A DNA stretch of 64,000 bases from Paenibacillus illinoisensis NBRC 15959 (GTDB lineage: Bacteria; Bacillota; Bacilli; Paenibacillales; Paenibacillaceae): NCBI RefSeq assembly GCF_004000925.1, contig NZ_BIME01000015.1, positions 1-64,000 of the forward strand, written 5' to 3'. The position numbers were made by a program, and so were the translations under genes. The notes beneath the pieces are model-generated. The model was not told the origin of the DNA. It searched no databases and saw only the letters and a list, made by a program, of their open reading frames with translations. Within the stretch, counting starts at the first letter, position 1. Every line of letters starts with the position of its first letter. Of this stretch, positions 1 to 7,955 are shown piece after piece.

Positions 1-500
1 CAACTTTTATATCTTATCATGTCCGAACCAATTTGGCAAGCACTTTTTTTGAAGCTTCTTTCGAAGCTTGTTAAGCTAGCTTACCGCACCGTGTTTCTCG
101 TGTTTTCTTGGCCGGAATTAGAATATACCATGCCGAAAGAGTAATTACTACATGTAAAATATCCCAAATACTAATATCGAAGAAAGAATAGATTTATACA
201 GATACTTTGACCATATTCCTGCAGTCATCAGTGTACATACTATATCTATACTTATCAGACAGAAGTCAACATCTATCCTAATCTATTCATTAGGTAGACA
301 TGTATTGTTACAGTAGAGGTAAGACTCATTAGTTTCTTTTCCGGAAGCATTTCTGGATTCGCTGTTGAAAGCATTCTGAATCCTTTGATACAACTTATAT
401 GATCTACTACAAATCACCTACTACGTTATATATCTTCTATTAATAGTAGAAGCCGATGGTTAGATATCTGATTAGGTGGCCCAACCACTGCCGATCCTCC
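1..500. other. Non-coding left flank
   Basis: This stretch is visibly AT-rich and I see no convincing gene in it. It contains a short perfect hairpin at 52-69 (arms AAGCTTC and GAAGCTT) with a T run on its 5' side, the wrong side for a plus-strand terminator, and an adjacent 12-base palindrome TAAGCTAGCTTA at 72-83. A weaker inverted repeat (CTTCTA/TAGAAG, 434-452) lies just beyond the 3' end of the acetyltransferase gene but has no T run, so I do not call it a terminator. Confidence 0.5.
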
Positions 501-1049
501 CTACTTGTTTCCGAATCTACCCATCACAATCGTATCGTAGTACTCCCCGTTCGCATGTCTGCGGTCCTTTTTCAACACACCTTCAATTTCAAAACCCATT
601 CTATGATATAGCTCTATTGCTTTACCATTGGTTTCTAATACAGTCAGCGTCACTTTCTCAACACCGCTCCTGTCAGCCCAATCGAGTGACGATTCCAGCA
701 GTTTATTCCCGATGCCATAGCCCCAGTAATTTCGAGCAACACACACACCAAACTCAACTCTATGGGAAAACCGCTTCAGGTCAGACCCCTCACATCTGGC
801 GTACCCAACAATCTCATCCTGCACAGTAGCCACAAGAAACAAGTTTCGATCTTTCTCTGTGTCCAAACGGATAATATTCCTGAACCCCGCTGCATCGATA
901 TAAGCTTCGCCCTGCTCCCGGTCCATGTTCTCCGTTTCTCCATCGATCTGTACACGAAGCGAAGATAACGACTCTGCATCCCTCTCTTCTGCCGATCTAA
1001 TCGAGAAAGCCATTCCTTTTATGATAAACTCCTGTGTATGAATCTTCAT
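501..1049 (-). CDS. GNAT family N-acetyltransferase
   Basis: A 182-residue protein with the GNAT fold signature. An acetyl-CoA pyrophosphate-binding loop, RNYWGYGIG, is seen at about residues 106-114. It is followed by the usual C-terminal strand/helix NGKAIELYHRMGFEIEG (141-157), typical of RimI/RimJ/SpeG-like transferases. It would move an acetyl group from acetyl-CoA to an amine of a protein or small molecule; the substrate cannot be read from the sequence. The chosen ATG has GGAAGGG six bases upstream; a second in-frame ATG (residue 13) has a poorer site. The gene starts 21 bases after the YesN-type regulator stop, so it may be the last gene of that operon, although nothing else ties it to sugar uptake. 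Confidence 0.85.
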   Translation of the reverse strand: MKIHTQEFIIKGMAFSIRSAEERDAESLSSLRVQIDGETENMDREQGEAYIDAAGFRNIIRLDTEKDRNLFLVATVQDEIVGYARCEGSDLKRFSHRVEFGVCVARNYWGYGIGNKLLESSLDWADRSGVEKVTLTVLETNGKAIELYHRMGFEIEGVLKKDRRHANGEYYDTIVMGRFGNK

Positions 1050-1070
1050 ATCTACCCTTCCCTCTATCTC

Positions 1071-2675
1071 CTATCCGAATTCGGATGGACTTTTGCCCGT
1101 AAGCATTTTGAATACCTGACTAAAATACGTCGCGTTTCGGAATCCCGTCATCTCACTAACCTCGTAGACCATGTATTGACCAGATTGCAGCAGCTCTATC
1201 GCCTTTTGAATTCGATATCCGTTTAGATAACCCACGAAATTTTCCCCGGTTACCCTCTTGAATAGCTGGCTCAGATATTTGGGATGTACAAAAAGCCCCT
1301 TCGCTATAGCCTCAAAACTGATTTCTTCAGCATAATGCTGCTCCACATACTGTTTCACTTGATCGACAAGTTTATTGCTCTTTTTCTCTGTCATCTCTTT
1401 CCGTGTCTGTTCGATCCATTCTCCAATAAATGCATCCATCCAGCATAGCAGATCCTGCAATGAATATTTGGTTTGAATATCCCTGAGAAACTCGCTCATG
1501 GCCATTGGCGGGCGTAACAGGGGATATTGTCTATTCCAACTGTGAATTAAGGTATTAAAAAGACTTACGGCTACCACCTGTACATCCTGAAGGCCAGTAC
1601 ACTTGCCAACCTTAAACAGCTGGCGGATTAAAAGCCATGCCTCTTCTGCCAAATCAATCTTCATGTCTGCCCATGACTCGTTCCATTGCTGTAGCAGCAT
1701 AGAATAATCATGTACACTCGTTTCTACTCTTTGGATAGAGTTATATAAATAGATTCGGCTTCCTCCCTGAAATTCCGCCATCTCAAGTGCTTCTCTGCTC
1801 TCCAAATAAGAGTCCATTACCCCGCACAGATGATTTTTGGATGTTCCAATCCCAACGCTCATCTCCATTTTGAGATACGTAAATACTTGGTCAATCATCC
1901 TTTCCACAAGGGAGTACATCTCATGAAGCAGCTCTTCTCCGCCAAAAAGAAGCAGCACAAAAACCTGATCTGAATAATCCAGGATCTCTACCTGACTGTT
2001 CGGCAAGCGCACCGATTGTTCCTTGATCGTTTCCTGAATAATATCAGCCGCCCCGTAGCGGAGTAGCTGCCAGTCACGCTCTTTCATCTTTGTCAGAAAT
2101 CCGGGGCGATTCAGCTGCAGACTTATTGCGCTTACCTGCGCAGACAAGGGAATGCCCACGTAATTCATACGTTCGCTAGGCAGCTCATTGGCCTGATAAC
2201 GTGTGGTCAGGAGTTCGTGCAAAAACTGTTTGCGCAAGTAGGGAACTACCTTCCCGATCTCCTGCTTGTATGTCCGCTCCAGCCGCTCATGCCGCTCTCG
2301 CACCTCCTGTTCCAACAGAACTTCACGCAGCACAGATTCAATCTCTTCCACCTCTGCCGGTTTCAGCAGAAAATGATTCACTCCCCACCGCATGGCGGCC
2401 CGAGCATTCTCGAATTCGTCGTATCCACTTAAAATAATAATCGGCAGATGAGGATAATTGCGGCGAAGTGCCTGTGTTACCTCCAACCCTGTCATCCCTG
2501 GCATGTAAACATCGGTCATGACCAGATCAGGGCGCAGCCGCTCGAATTGTTCAAGCGCATCTACACCGTTGGAAGCTGTGCCTGCAATTCTTAGACCCAG
2601 AGAAGGCCACTCAATATGTTCGGTTAAAGCCTTAATCATATGTGGATCGTCATCTACAAGCATGATGGTTTTCAT
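1071..2675 (-). CDS. YesN-type response regulator, receiver plus AraC HTH
   Basis: A 534-residue response regulator. The N-terminal receiver domain (about 1-120) has the acidic pair DDD at 8-10, phospho-acceptor Asp55 in LVMTDVYMPG and the conserved lysine in LLKPAE near residue 105. The C-terminal 100 residues form an AraC/XylS double helix-turn-helix (FEAIAKGLFVHPKYLSQLFK, then YEVSEMTGFRNATYFSQVFK). The roughly 300-residue middle is the long linker usual in YesN-like regulators. Its start codon overlaps the kinase stop by four bases, so the two are translationally coupled. It is expected to activate the adjacent sugar ABC operon on phosphorylation; target and inducer are inferred from position. 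Confidence 0.93.
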   Translation of the reverse strand: MKTIMLVDDDPHMIKALTEHIEWPSLGLRIAGTASNGVDALEQFERLRPDLVMTDVYMPGMTGLEVTQALRRNYPHLPIIILSGYDEFENARAAMRWGVNHFLLKPAEVEEIESVLREVLLEQEVRERHERLERTYKQEIGKVVPYLRKQFLHELLTTRYQANELPSERMNYVGIPLSAQVSAISLQLNRPGFLTKMKERDWQLLRYGAADIIQETIKEQSVRLPNSQVEILDYSDQVFVLLLFGGEELLHEMYSLVERMIDQVFTYLKMEMSVGIGTSKNHLCGVMDSYLESREALEMAEFQGGSRIYLYNSIQRVETSVHDYSMLLQQWNESWADMKIDLAEEAWLLIRQLFKVGKCTGLQDVQVVAVSLFNTLIHSWNRQYPLLRPPMAMSEFLRDIQTKYSLQDLLCWMDAFIGEWIEQTRKEMTEKKSNKLVDQVKQYVEQHYAEEISFEAIAKGLFVHPKYLSQLFKRVTGENFVGYLNGYRIQKAIELLQSGQYMVYEVSEMTGFRNATYFSQVFKMLTGKSPSEFG

Positions 2676-4555
2676 ATGTTTTCACCGTCCAGCCAGAGAT
2701 TTAACTGCTCTTTTGTCTCAATACGCGGTAGTGAGATCGTTACTTGCACACCACCCGAGCTACCTGTACGTAAATGAACGCCATATCCCTTGCCACAATA
2801 TAACTGAATGCGCTGATGTACATTTCTTACACCGATACCTGATGAACTTTCCAGTCCCCACTCTTCTGGTAAACCTTGACCATTATCTATAATCTTAATA
2901 ACGACCCTGGATGGGTCCTTAGTCTCTTCCCCTATTTCCACACGGATTTGAAGTGTCTTATCTTTGGGATTTGCATGTATGACGGCATTTTCAATAAAAG
3001 GCTGCAAAATAATTTTGGGGATGTAACAGCTCCGGACACGCGGATCGATCTGTTCTGCATATTGAATGGAGAAAGGCAATCTTTCGGCCTGGATGCTGAC
3101 ATAACAACGGGCATGCTCCAGCTCATCACGAATTTTAATGAACATTTTGCCTCCACTAAGGCCAATGCGTAAAAGTTTGCTGAGCTGAACAATCATGCGG
3201 CTAATGTCTTTGGCTTCATAATCAAGCGCACGCCAGTGGATCATATCCAGTGTATTGTAGAGAAAGTGAGGTTTGATCTGTGCCTCCAGCAGACTTGTCT
3301 GGGCCTCTCGCTTGGCGCGGCTCTCCTCCTTCACCTGGTTCATCAATTCCGTCAGTCTGGAAGCCATATGATTGAAGCCATAAGCCAGATGAGCATACTC
3401 CTGGGTAAACGAGAGCTGTACCCTGGTTTCAAAGTCACCCTTCTCAAGCTGTCTCATTCGCTTAATCAGCTGACGAAGGGGCCGGATAATGCGCCGGACA
3501 AACAAATACGCGAATACGGCTGAACATACCAGTCCGACCAAAGCAATACCGAGCACCTGCCATCCGGCATACCTGACGGGAGATAGTAGTGTATGTACAG
3601 GAATCGTCTGTACCAAACGCCACTGAAGTGTCGCGGGCTTGGAATACAGCACGAGCTGCGCACCGCCACCATCGCCAGATACTACCTCGAATCCATCTTC
3701 ATTCTGCCGGGCATGCTCTTGAATCCATTCACTGTCCACGACCGGTAGCGTTCCCCGAGCGGCTGTATCCACTGGCAGGAGCGAATTAGCGACAACTGCA
3801 TCTTCATGACCACTGGAACGTTGGTCGTAAGCCCTTACCGGATCGGCATCACCCATCTGCATAATGACGTTCCCCGCCGTGTCCACGAGCAGCACCTGTC
3901 CATCCAATACCATGGGCATGTCCGCAAATCGGCGTACAATATCGGCACGACTCAAACGGATGAGGACATAGGCCGCCGTACTGCCACGACTGTCGAAGAT
4001 CCGCTGGGCATAACCAACCAGGGAATGTCCTGATTCATTTTCCCGCAGAGGTACCCAGGCTGCATCTGCATGTTCCAGAGCTGCGAACCATGCGTCACCT
4101 GCAATCGTATCTACTGGAAAGATCCGGTCAGCCATCGTGACGTTAACCCCATTGAACGCATCCGTATACAACTCCACGGAAGTGATGCCTTCACTGACAA
4201 CAAGCGTATGGTCCAGTATTTTGGCTAACTCCCGTCTTTGGTGAATCTGTGTAAGCCTCCCTGTTCCTGCTGTCTCCAGCAAACCTGAGAGCTCTCTGTT
4301 GCTCGCCAGCGAATAGGCGGTTCCTGTCACTCCAGTAATGAAATCAAAGCCGCGCCGGGTGCTCTCGTTAAGGAGTGCCAGCCGTGCTTTGCTAATCTCG
4401 GTAAAGGTTACGGTAGAGAATGACTGATATGCCAGCCAGACGATGCCCGATACAAGCAGCAGGTTAAACGCAATAAAGCAAGTCACCATCAGCGTGGTGA
4501 GCTTGCTTTGCTGCAGTTTGTGATTGATAAACAGGGATAATCTTCGTTTCCCCAT
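2672..4555 (-). CDS. YesM-type sensor histidine kinase
   Basis: A 627-residue membrane kinase of the LytS/YesM (HPK7) class. It has a first transmembrane segment (about 22-45), a roughly 280-residue extracellular sensor of Cache type, a second transmembrane segment (331-354), and HAMP (to about 400). The His_kinase region carries His430 in KPHFLYN, and a C-terminal HATPase has the G box SSGIGVRNVHQRI. It is expected to sense an extracellular carbohydrate and phosphorylate the downstream YesN-type regulator. It follows the ABC permease by 25 bases and overlaps the regulator by four, placing the sensor in the transport operon. The ribosome binding site is weak for this ATG, which may keep sensor levels low. 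Confidence 0.93.
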   Translation of the reverse strand: MGKRRLSLFINHKLQQSKLTTLMVTCFIAFNLLLVSGIVWLAYQSFSTVTFTEISKARLALLNESTRRGFDFITGVTGTAYSLASNRELSGLLETAGTGRLTQIHQRRELAKILDHTLVVSEGITSVELYTDAFNGVNVTMADRIFPVDTIAGDAWFAALEHADAAWVPLRENESGHSLVGYAQRIFDSRGSTAAYVLIRLSRADIVRRFADMPMVLDGQVLLVDTAGNVIMQMGDADPVRAYDQRSSGHEDAVVANSLLPVDTAARGTLPVVDSEWIQEHARQNEDGFEVVSGDGGGAQLVLYSKPATLQWRLVQTIPVHTLLSPVRYAGWQVLGIALVGLVCSAVFAYLFVRRIIRPLRQLIKRMRQLEKGDFETRVQLSFTQEYAHLAYGFNHMASRLTELMNQVKEESRAKREAQTSLLEAQIKPHFLYNTLDMIHWRALDYEAKDISRMIVQLSKLLRIGLSGGKMFIKIRDELEHARCYVSIQAERLPFSIQYAEQIDPRVRSCYIPKIILQPFIENAVIHANPKDKTLQIRVEIGEETKDPSRVVIKIIDNGQGLPEEWGLESSSGIGVRNVHQRIQLYCGKGYGVHLRTGSSGGVQVTISLPRIETKEQLNLWLDGENI

Positions 4556-4580
4556 GAAACCAACTCATTTCGTTTGAAAA

Positions 4581-5429
4581 TTACCCTTTGAGCCCGGAGG
4601 TCGCGATCCCTTCCACGAAGTACTTTTGGCAGACCATAAATACGATGAAACAAGGCACGAGCGATAACACCGACATGGCAAACATCGGACCCCAATCCGA
4701 TTGGGAGCTGGAATCAAGGAATAAGCGCAGCCCTAGCGGCACCGTGTATTTGCTGACATCACTCAGATAGATCAGTTGACTGAAAAAATCATCCCACGTC
4801 CACAAAAAGGTAAAGATCATCGTGGTCACCAGCGCCGGAAAGGCCAGCGGGATAATGACCTTCGTGTAAATGCGTACGGGTCCACAGCCATCAATGGTTG
4901 CCGCCTCATCCAGCTCTTTGGGAAGACCGCGGAAGAATTGAACCATCAAGAAAATAAAGAAGGCATCCGTGGCGAGCCATTTGGGCACCACCAGAGGCAG
5001 GTACGTATTCACCCATTCCAAATGGTTGAACAGGATATACTGCGGAATCAGCGTCACATGATGCGGCAGCATGATCGTCATTAACATCAGGCCGAAGCAG
5101 ATTGCCTTGAAACGAAAATCGAGTCTGGCAAAGGCGTACGCCGCCATTGAGCAAGAGACCACATTGCCCAGCACCGCACCCAGTGACAGGACAATGGAGT
5201 TGGTCAGGAAACGGGAGAACGGGTTACCCTGGATTCCGGTCCAGCCGTTCATGTAATTTTGAAAGTTCCATTCCTGCGGCCAGAACCACGTCTCCGTGAA
5301 GATCATATGTCCCGGCTTGAACGAACTGCCAAGCATCCAGAGCACTGGATACAGCATGACGAGGGCAATTCCTGAAATCAAAATATGTTTCGCCATGACC
5401 CAAACAGCAGAATTCCGTTGTCCAATCAT
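4581..5429 (-). CDS. Carbohydrate ABC transporter permease, MalG type
   Basis: A 282-residue inner-membrane permease with six predicted transmembrane stretches. The CUT1-family EAA loop ELDEAATIDGCGPVRIYTKV lies in its second half, where it contacts the ATPase. The C-terminal GIATSGLKG tail is typical of MalG/YesQ-like subunits. It overlaps the upstream permease by four bases and pairs with it in a heterodimeric channel. No ATPase gene is present here; this class usually shares a common MsmX-type ATPase encoded elsewhere. Resemblance to YesQ is inferred from the neighbouring GH105 gene and YesMN-like regulators. Confidence 0.93.
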   Translation of the reverse strand: MIGQRNSAVWVMAKHILISGIALVMLYPVLWMLGSSFKPGHMIFTETWFWPQEWNFQNYMNGWTGIQGNPFSRFLTNSIVLSLGAVLGNVVSCSMAAYAFARLDFRFKAICFGLMLMTIMLPHHVTLIPQYILFNHLEWVNTYLPLVVPKWLATDAFFIFLMVQFFRGLPKELDEAATIDGCGPVRIYTKVIIPLAFPALVTTMIFTFLWTWDDFFSQLIYLSDVSKYTVPLGLRLFLDSSSQSDWGPMFAMSVLSLVPCFIVFMVCQKYFVEGIATSGLKG

Positions 5430-6376
5430 GATTTCCCACCATCCTCATAATGGACCCACAGCTTGCTGCTGCGGAATACCAGCAATGTAAACACGCCGAT
5501 CAGGATTACCAGCACCCAGGCCATCGCCGATGCATAACCCATCTGAAAGAAGGAGAATCCCTTCTTATAGAGATATAGGGAATACATCAATGTTGAATTT
5601 ACAGGACCCCCGCTGCCATTGCTGATGACGAAGGCTTGCGTGAACGATTGAAAGGAGGTGATCAGCTGCATGACCAGATTGAAAAAGATAACCGGCGATA
5701 ATATCGGCAGCGTTATATTGAAGAAACGCCGGAGCGGACCAGCACCGTCTACCGCAGAAGCTTCGTCATATTCAGGTGGAATTTGCTTCAGGCCTGCCAG
5801 GAAAATAATCATGGATGATCCGAACTGCCATACGGATAACAGCACGATGGAATACAGCGCATATTTCGGATTAGCCACCCAATCCGGTGCCTTGATACCC
5901 ACCATGGCAAGCACGCCATTGAGCAGGCCGTCGCCACCCAGCATTTTGCGCCATAACATGGCGATGGCCACACTGCCTCCAAGCAAGGTGGGGATGTAAT
6001 ATACGGTCCGGTAAATACCCAGCCCGCGAATTCCTTTGTTAAGCAGCATCGCGACAAGCAAGGCAAAGATCAATTTAATTGGAACGGACACAGCAACATA
6101 CGTAAAGGTCACCTTCAGCGACTGGATAAACAGCTTATCCGATGTAAACATGGTCGTGTAGTTACCCAGACCGACCCAGGAAGGGGCGGCCAGGATACTG
6201 TAGTCTGTAAACGAAATGTATAATGAAACCAACATTGGGCCTAGGGTCAGAAACAATAACCCAACCAGCCATGGGGCCAGAAACAGAAGTGCTGCTCCAC
6301 TATGGGCATACCTCCGTTTCACCCGCCGGGCTGCCATACGCTCGGTTCGGGCTTGACCGATCTGTGTTGTACTCAT
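5426..6376 (-). CDS. Carbohydrate ABC transporter permease, MalF/YesP type
   Basis: A 316-residue CUT1-family permease. A basic cytosolic N-terminus (to about residue 27) precedes six transmembrane helices. The EAA motif EYDEASAVDGAGPLRRFFNI is seen in the last third. It lies 47 bases downstream of the solute-binding lipoprotein gene and overlaps the partner permease by four bases, so the three genes form a standard binding-protein/permease/permease module. The sugar is not readable directly. The GH105 enzyme next door suggests unsaturated rhamnogalacturonan or related pectic oligosaccharides. Confidence 0.93.
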   Translation of the reverse strand: MSTTQIGQARTERMAARRVKRRYAHSGAALLFLAPWLVGLLFLTLGPMLVSLYISFTDYSILAAPSWVGLGNYTTMFTSDKLFIQSLKVTFTYVAVSVPIKLIFALLVAMLLNKGIRGLGIYRTVYYIPTLLGGSVAIAMLWRKMLGGDGLLNGVLAMVGIKAPDWVANPKYALYSIVLLSVWQFGSSMIIFLAGLKQIPPEYDEASAVDGAGPLRRFFNITLPILSPVIFFNLVMQLITSFQSFTQAFVISNGSGGPVNSTLMYSLYLYKKGFSFFQMGYASAMAWVLVILIGVFTLLVFRSSKLWVHYEDGGKS

Positions 6377-6423
6377 CTTCGCAACCTCCCCGCGGAATTT
6401 GAAGTCCGGATCTGTTCAAGGCT

Positions 6424-7758
6424 CTATTGACTCGATGCAAGTGTCGCCTTGGCGCCTTCAATGAATTGGGCAATCACATCCGATGTGCTGCCTTGACCAA
6501 AGGCGATCTGCTCACTTGCACTCTTGAAGCTGGTATCCACTTCGGAAAATCCCTGCGGGTAAGGCGGATCAATTTCACTGGAGTTTTTTGATACGACGTC
6601 GATAAACTTGAAGATAGCTTGCTCCGCTTCAGGCAGCGTAGGTTGCATTTTCTCACGAATGCTGGAGTTGACGGGTACTCCCCGCTCGGAGCCGAGAATG
6701 GCGGTTGCCTCCGGATCGTTCACCATGAAGTCAATGAACATGGCCACTTCCTTCGGATGTTTGGTTTTGGCGTAACCCGACAGGAACTGGCCTGCTTTCA
6801 GATATTCACCGATTTGTTTTTCGTTCTCGCCATGTGGGAGCACTTGTATGCCAAGCTTGTGATCCTGGTTTTTGTTCACCTGCTGGAACGTTAATAATTG
6901 GTTGGACCACGCAAAATCCATCGCGGCCGTACCCAGCGAGATCGGACGTGTCTCCAATGCGTTGGTTGTGGACGCCGTCACTTCGGCAGGGGTAACGCCC
7001 CCATTCTCGCGAAGGGCTCCCCACATGTCAAACCACTGCTGAAGCTCCTCATGGGTTGCCGCCATCGTCCCACCTTCGAATAGTCCCTTGCCTGTTTGAC
7101 GAATAAACACCTCAAACATGTTGGTCGTTCCCGATACATCCGCTGATCCGTAGAAACCTTCACCCTTTTCTGCAGCAATCTTGGCTGCAATATCGCTAAA
7201 GTCCTTCCATGTCCAGCTCTCCTGAGGCTCTTCGATTCCAAGTTCCTTAAACAGAGTCGCGTCGTAAATGACTCCGGGTGCATTTACGCCTAACGTAATT
7301 GCGTATAATTTATCATCAATCGATCCGGCTTTGAGCATGCTCGCGTCATGGTCATCTGTACGGAGCTCTTTACTCTCGCTGTATGGGGTCAGGTCGAGAA
7401 GTGCACCACGCCGGGCAAAGTCGGTAAGAAAAGCGTAATCCATCTGTACAATATCCGGTGCATTCGAACCGGCTACCTGCGTGGTCAGCTTATCAAAATA
7501 TCCGTCCCATCCGGAGTATTCCGGTTTGATCGTAATACCGGGGTGTTTCTCTTCAAACAATTTGATCACTTTGGTCGTCAGATCATGGCGAGTCTGTGAT
7601 CCCCACCAGGTCATGCGCAGCTGAATGCTGCCCGAGGCAGCTTCCTCACTTTCCTCACCAGATGAAGCAGTAGACCCGGAAGATGCTCCGGAACAGGCTG
7701 TAGCCAATAACAACAGGGACATGCAGAACAGGGTTACCCATTTTTTAGTGATCAACAT
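6424..7758 (-). CDS. Extracellular sugar-binding lipoprotein, family 1
   Basis: A 444-residue solute-binding protein. It has a lipoprotein signal peptide whose lipobox LLATAC is at about residues 17-22, then a Ser/Gly/Glu-rich linker. The body is a type 1 extracellular sugar-binding fold (opening IQLRMTWWGSQTRHDLTTKV; ALETRPISLGTAAMDFAWSN). It is anchored to the outer face of the membrane and delivers oligosaccharide to the two permeases encoded directly downstream. As first gene of the operon it sits behind a candidate cre site 26 bases upstream of the ATG and a TTGACA -35-like element. This resembles YesO in family and context. Confidence 0.93.
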   Translation of the reverse strand: MLITKKWVTLFCMSLLLLATACSGASSGSTASSGEESEEAASGSIQLRMTWWGSQTRHDLTTKVIKLFEEKHPGITIKPEYSGWDGYFDKLTTQVAGSNAPDIVQMDYAFLTDFARRGALLDLTPYSESKELRTDDHDASMLKAGSIDDKLYAITLGVNAPGVIYDATLFKELGIEEPQESWTWKDFSDIAAKIAAEKGEGFYGSADVSGTTNMFEVFIRQTGKGLFEGGTMAATHEELQQWFDMWGALRENGGVTPAEVTASTTNALETRPISLGTAAMDFAWSNQLLTFQQVNKNQDHKLGIQVLPHGENEKQIGEYLKAGQFLSGYAKTKHPKEVAMFIDFMVNDPEATAILGSERGVPVNSSIREKMQPTLPEAEQAIFKFIDVVSKNSSEIDPPYPQGFSEVDTSFKSASEQIAFGQGSTSDVIAQFIEGAKATLASSQ

Positions 7759-7783
7759 GAATGAATTTTCTCCCCTTTTATTA

Positions 7784-7797
7784 TGGAATCGCTTACA
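7784..7797 (-). promoter_or_regulatory. Candidate cre (CcpA) site before sugar operon
   Basis: On the minus strand the bases read TGTAAGCGATTCCA, which fits every fixed position of the degenerate Bacillus cre consensus TGWNANCGNTNNCA. It lies between the candidate promoter and the lipoprotein start, where bound CcpA would act as a roadblock. This is a consensus match only. Confidence 0.55.
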
Positions 7798-7828
7798 AAA
7801 CTATTGTAACGGCGTATTACCGCTCATG

Positions 7829-7857
7829 ACATAAACAAAAGTAAGCTTTCCTGTCAA
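7829..7857 (-). promoter_or_regulatory. Possible promoter of sugar ABC operon
   Basis: A perfect TTGACA (minus strand, 7852-7857) is followed after 17 bases by TTATGT, a poor -10. A good -35 with a weak -10 would suit a promoter that needs the YesN-type activator. This is inference. Confidence 0.3.
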
Positions 7858-7878
7858 AAAAGTAAGGGGTTAGGGAGT

Positions 7879-7910
7879 AAAAACCACCGGAGTAAATCCT
7901 CCGGCGGTTT
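7879..7910 (-). terminator. Rho-independent terminator after GH105 gene
   Basis: Minus-strand hairpin with 12-base arms (7881-7892 and 7899-7910, one G-U pair) and a six-base loop, followed by a short T run. It separates the GH105 gene from the ABC operon, so the two are likely transcribed independently. Confidence 0.8.
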
Positions 7911-7955
7911 GTCATGTCACGAATGCATCATCTCCATGGGAGACCTCATTTTCTC

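Noticed and set aside
52..83. Hairpin plus palindrome at the left edge as a terminator
   Set aside because: The T run is on the wrong side for the plus strand and the minus-strand reading ends in A residues.
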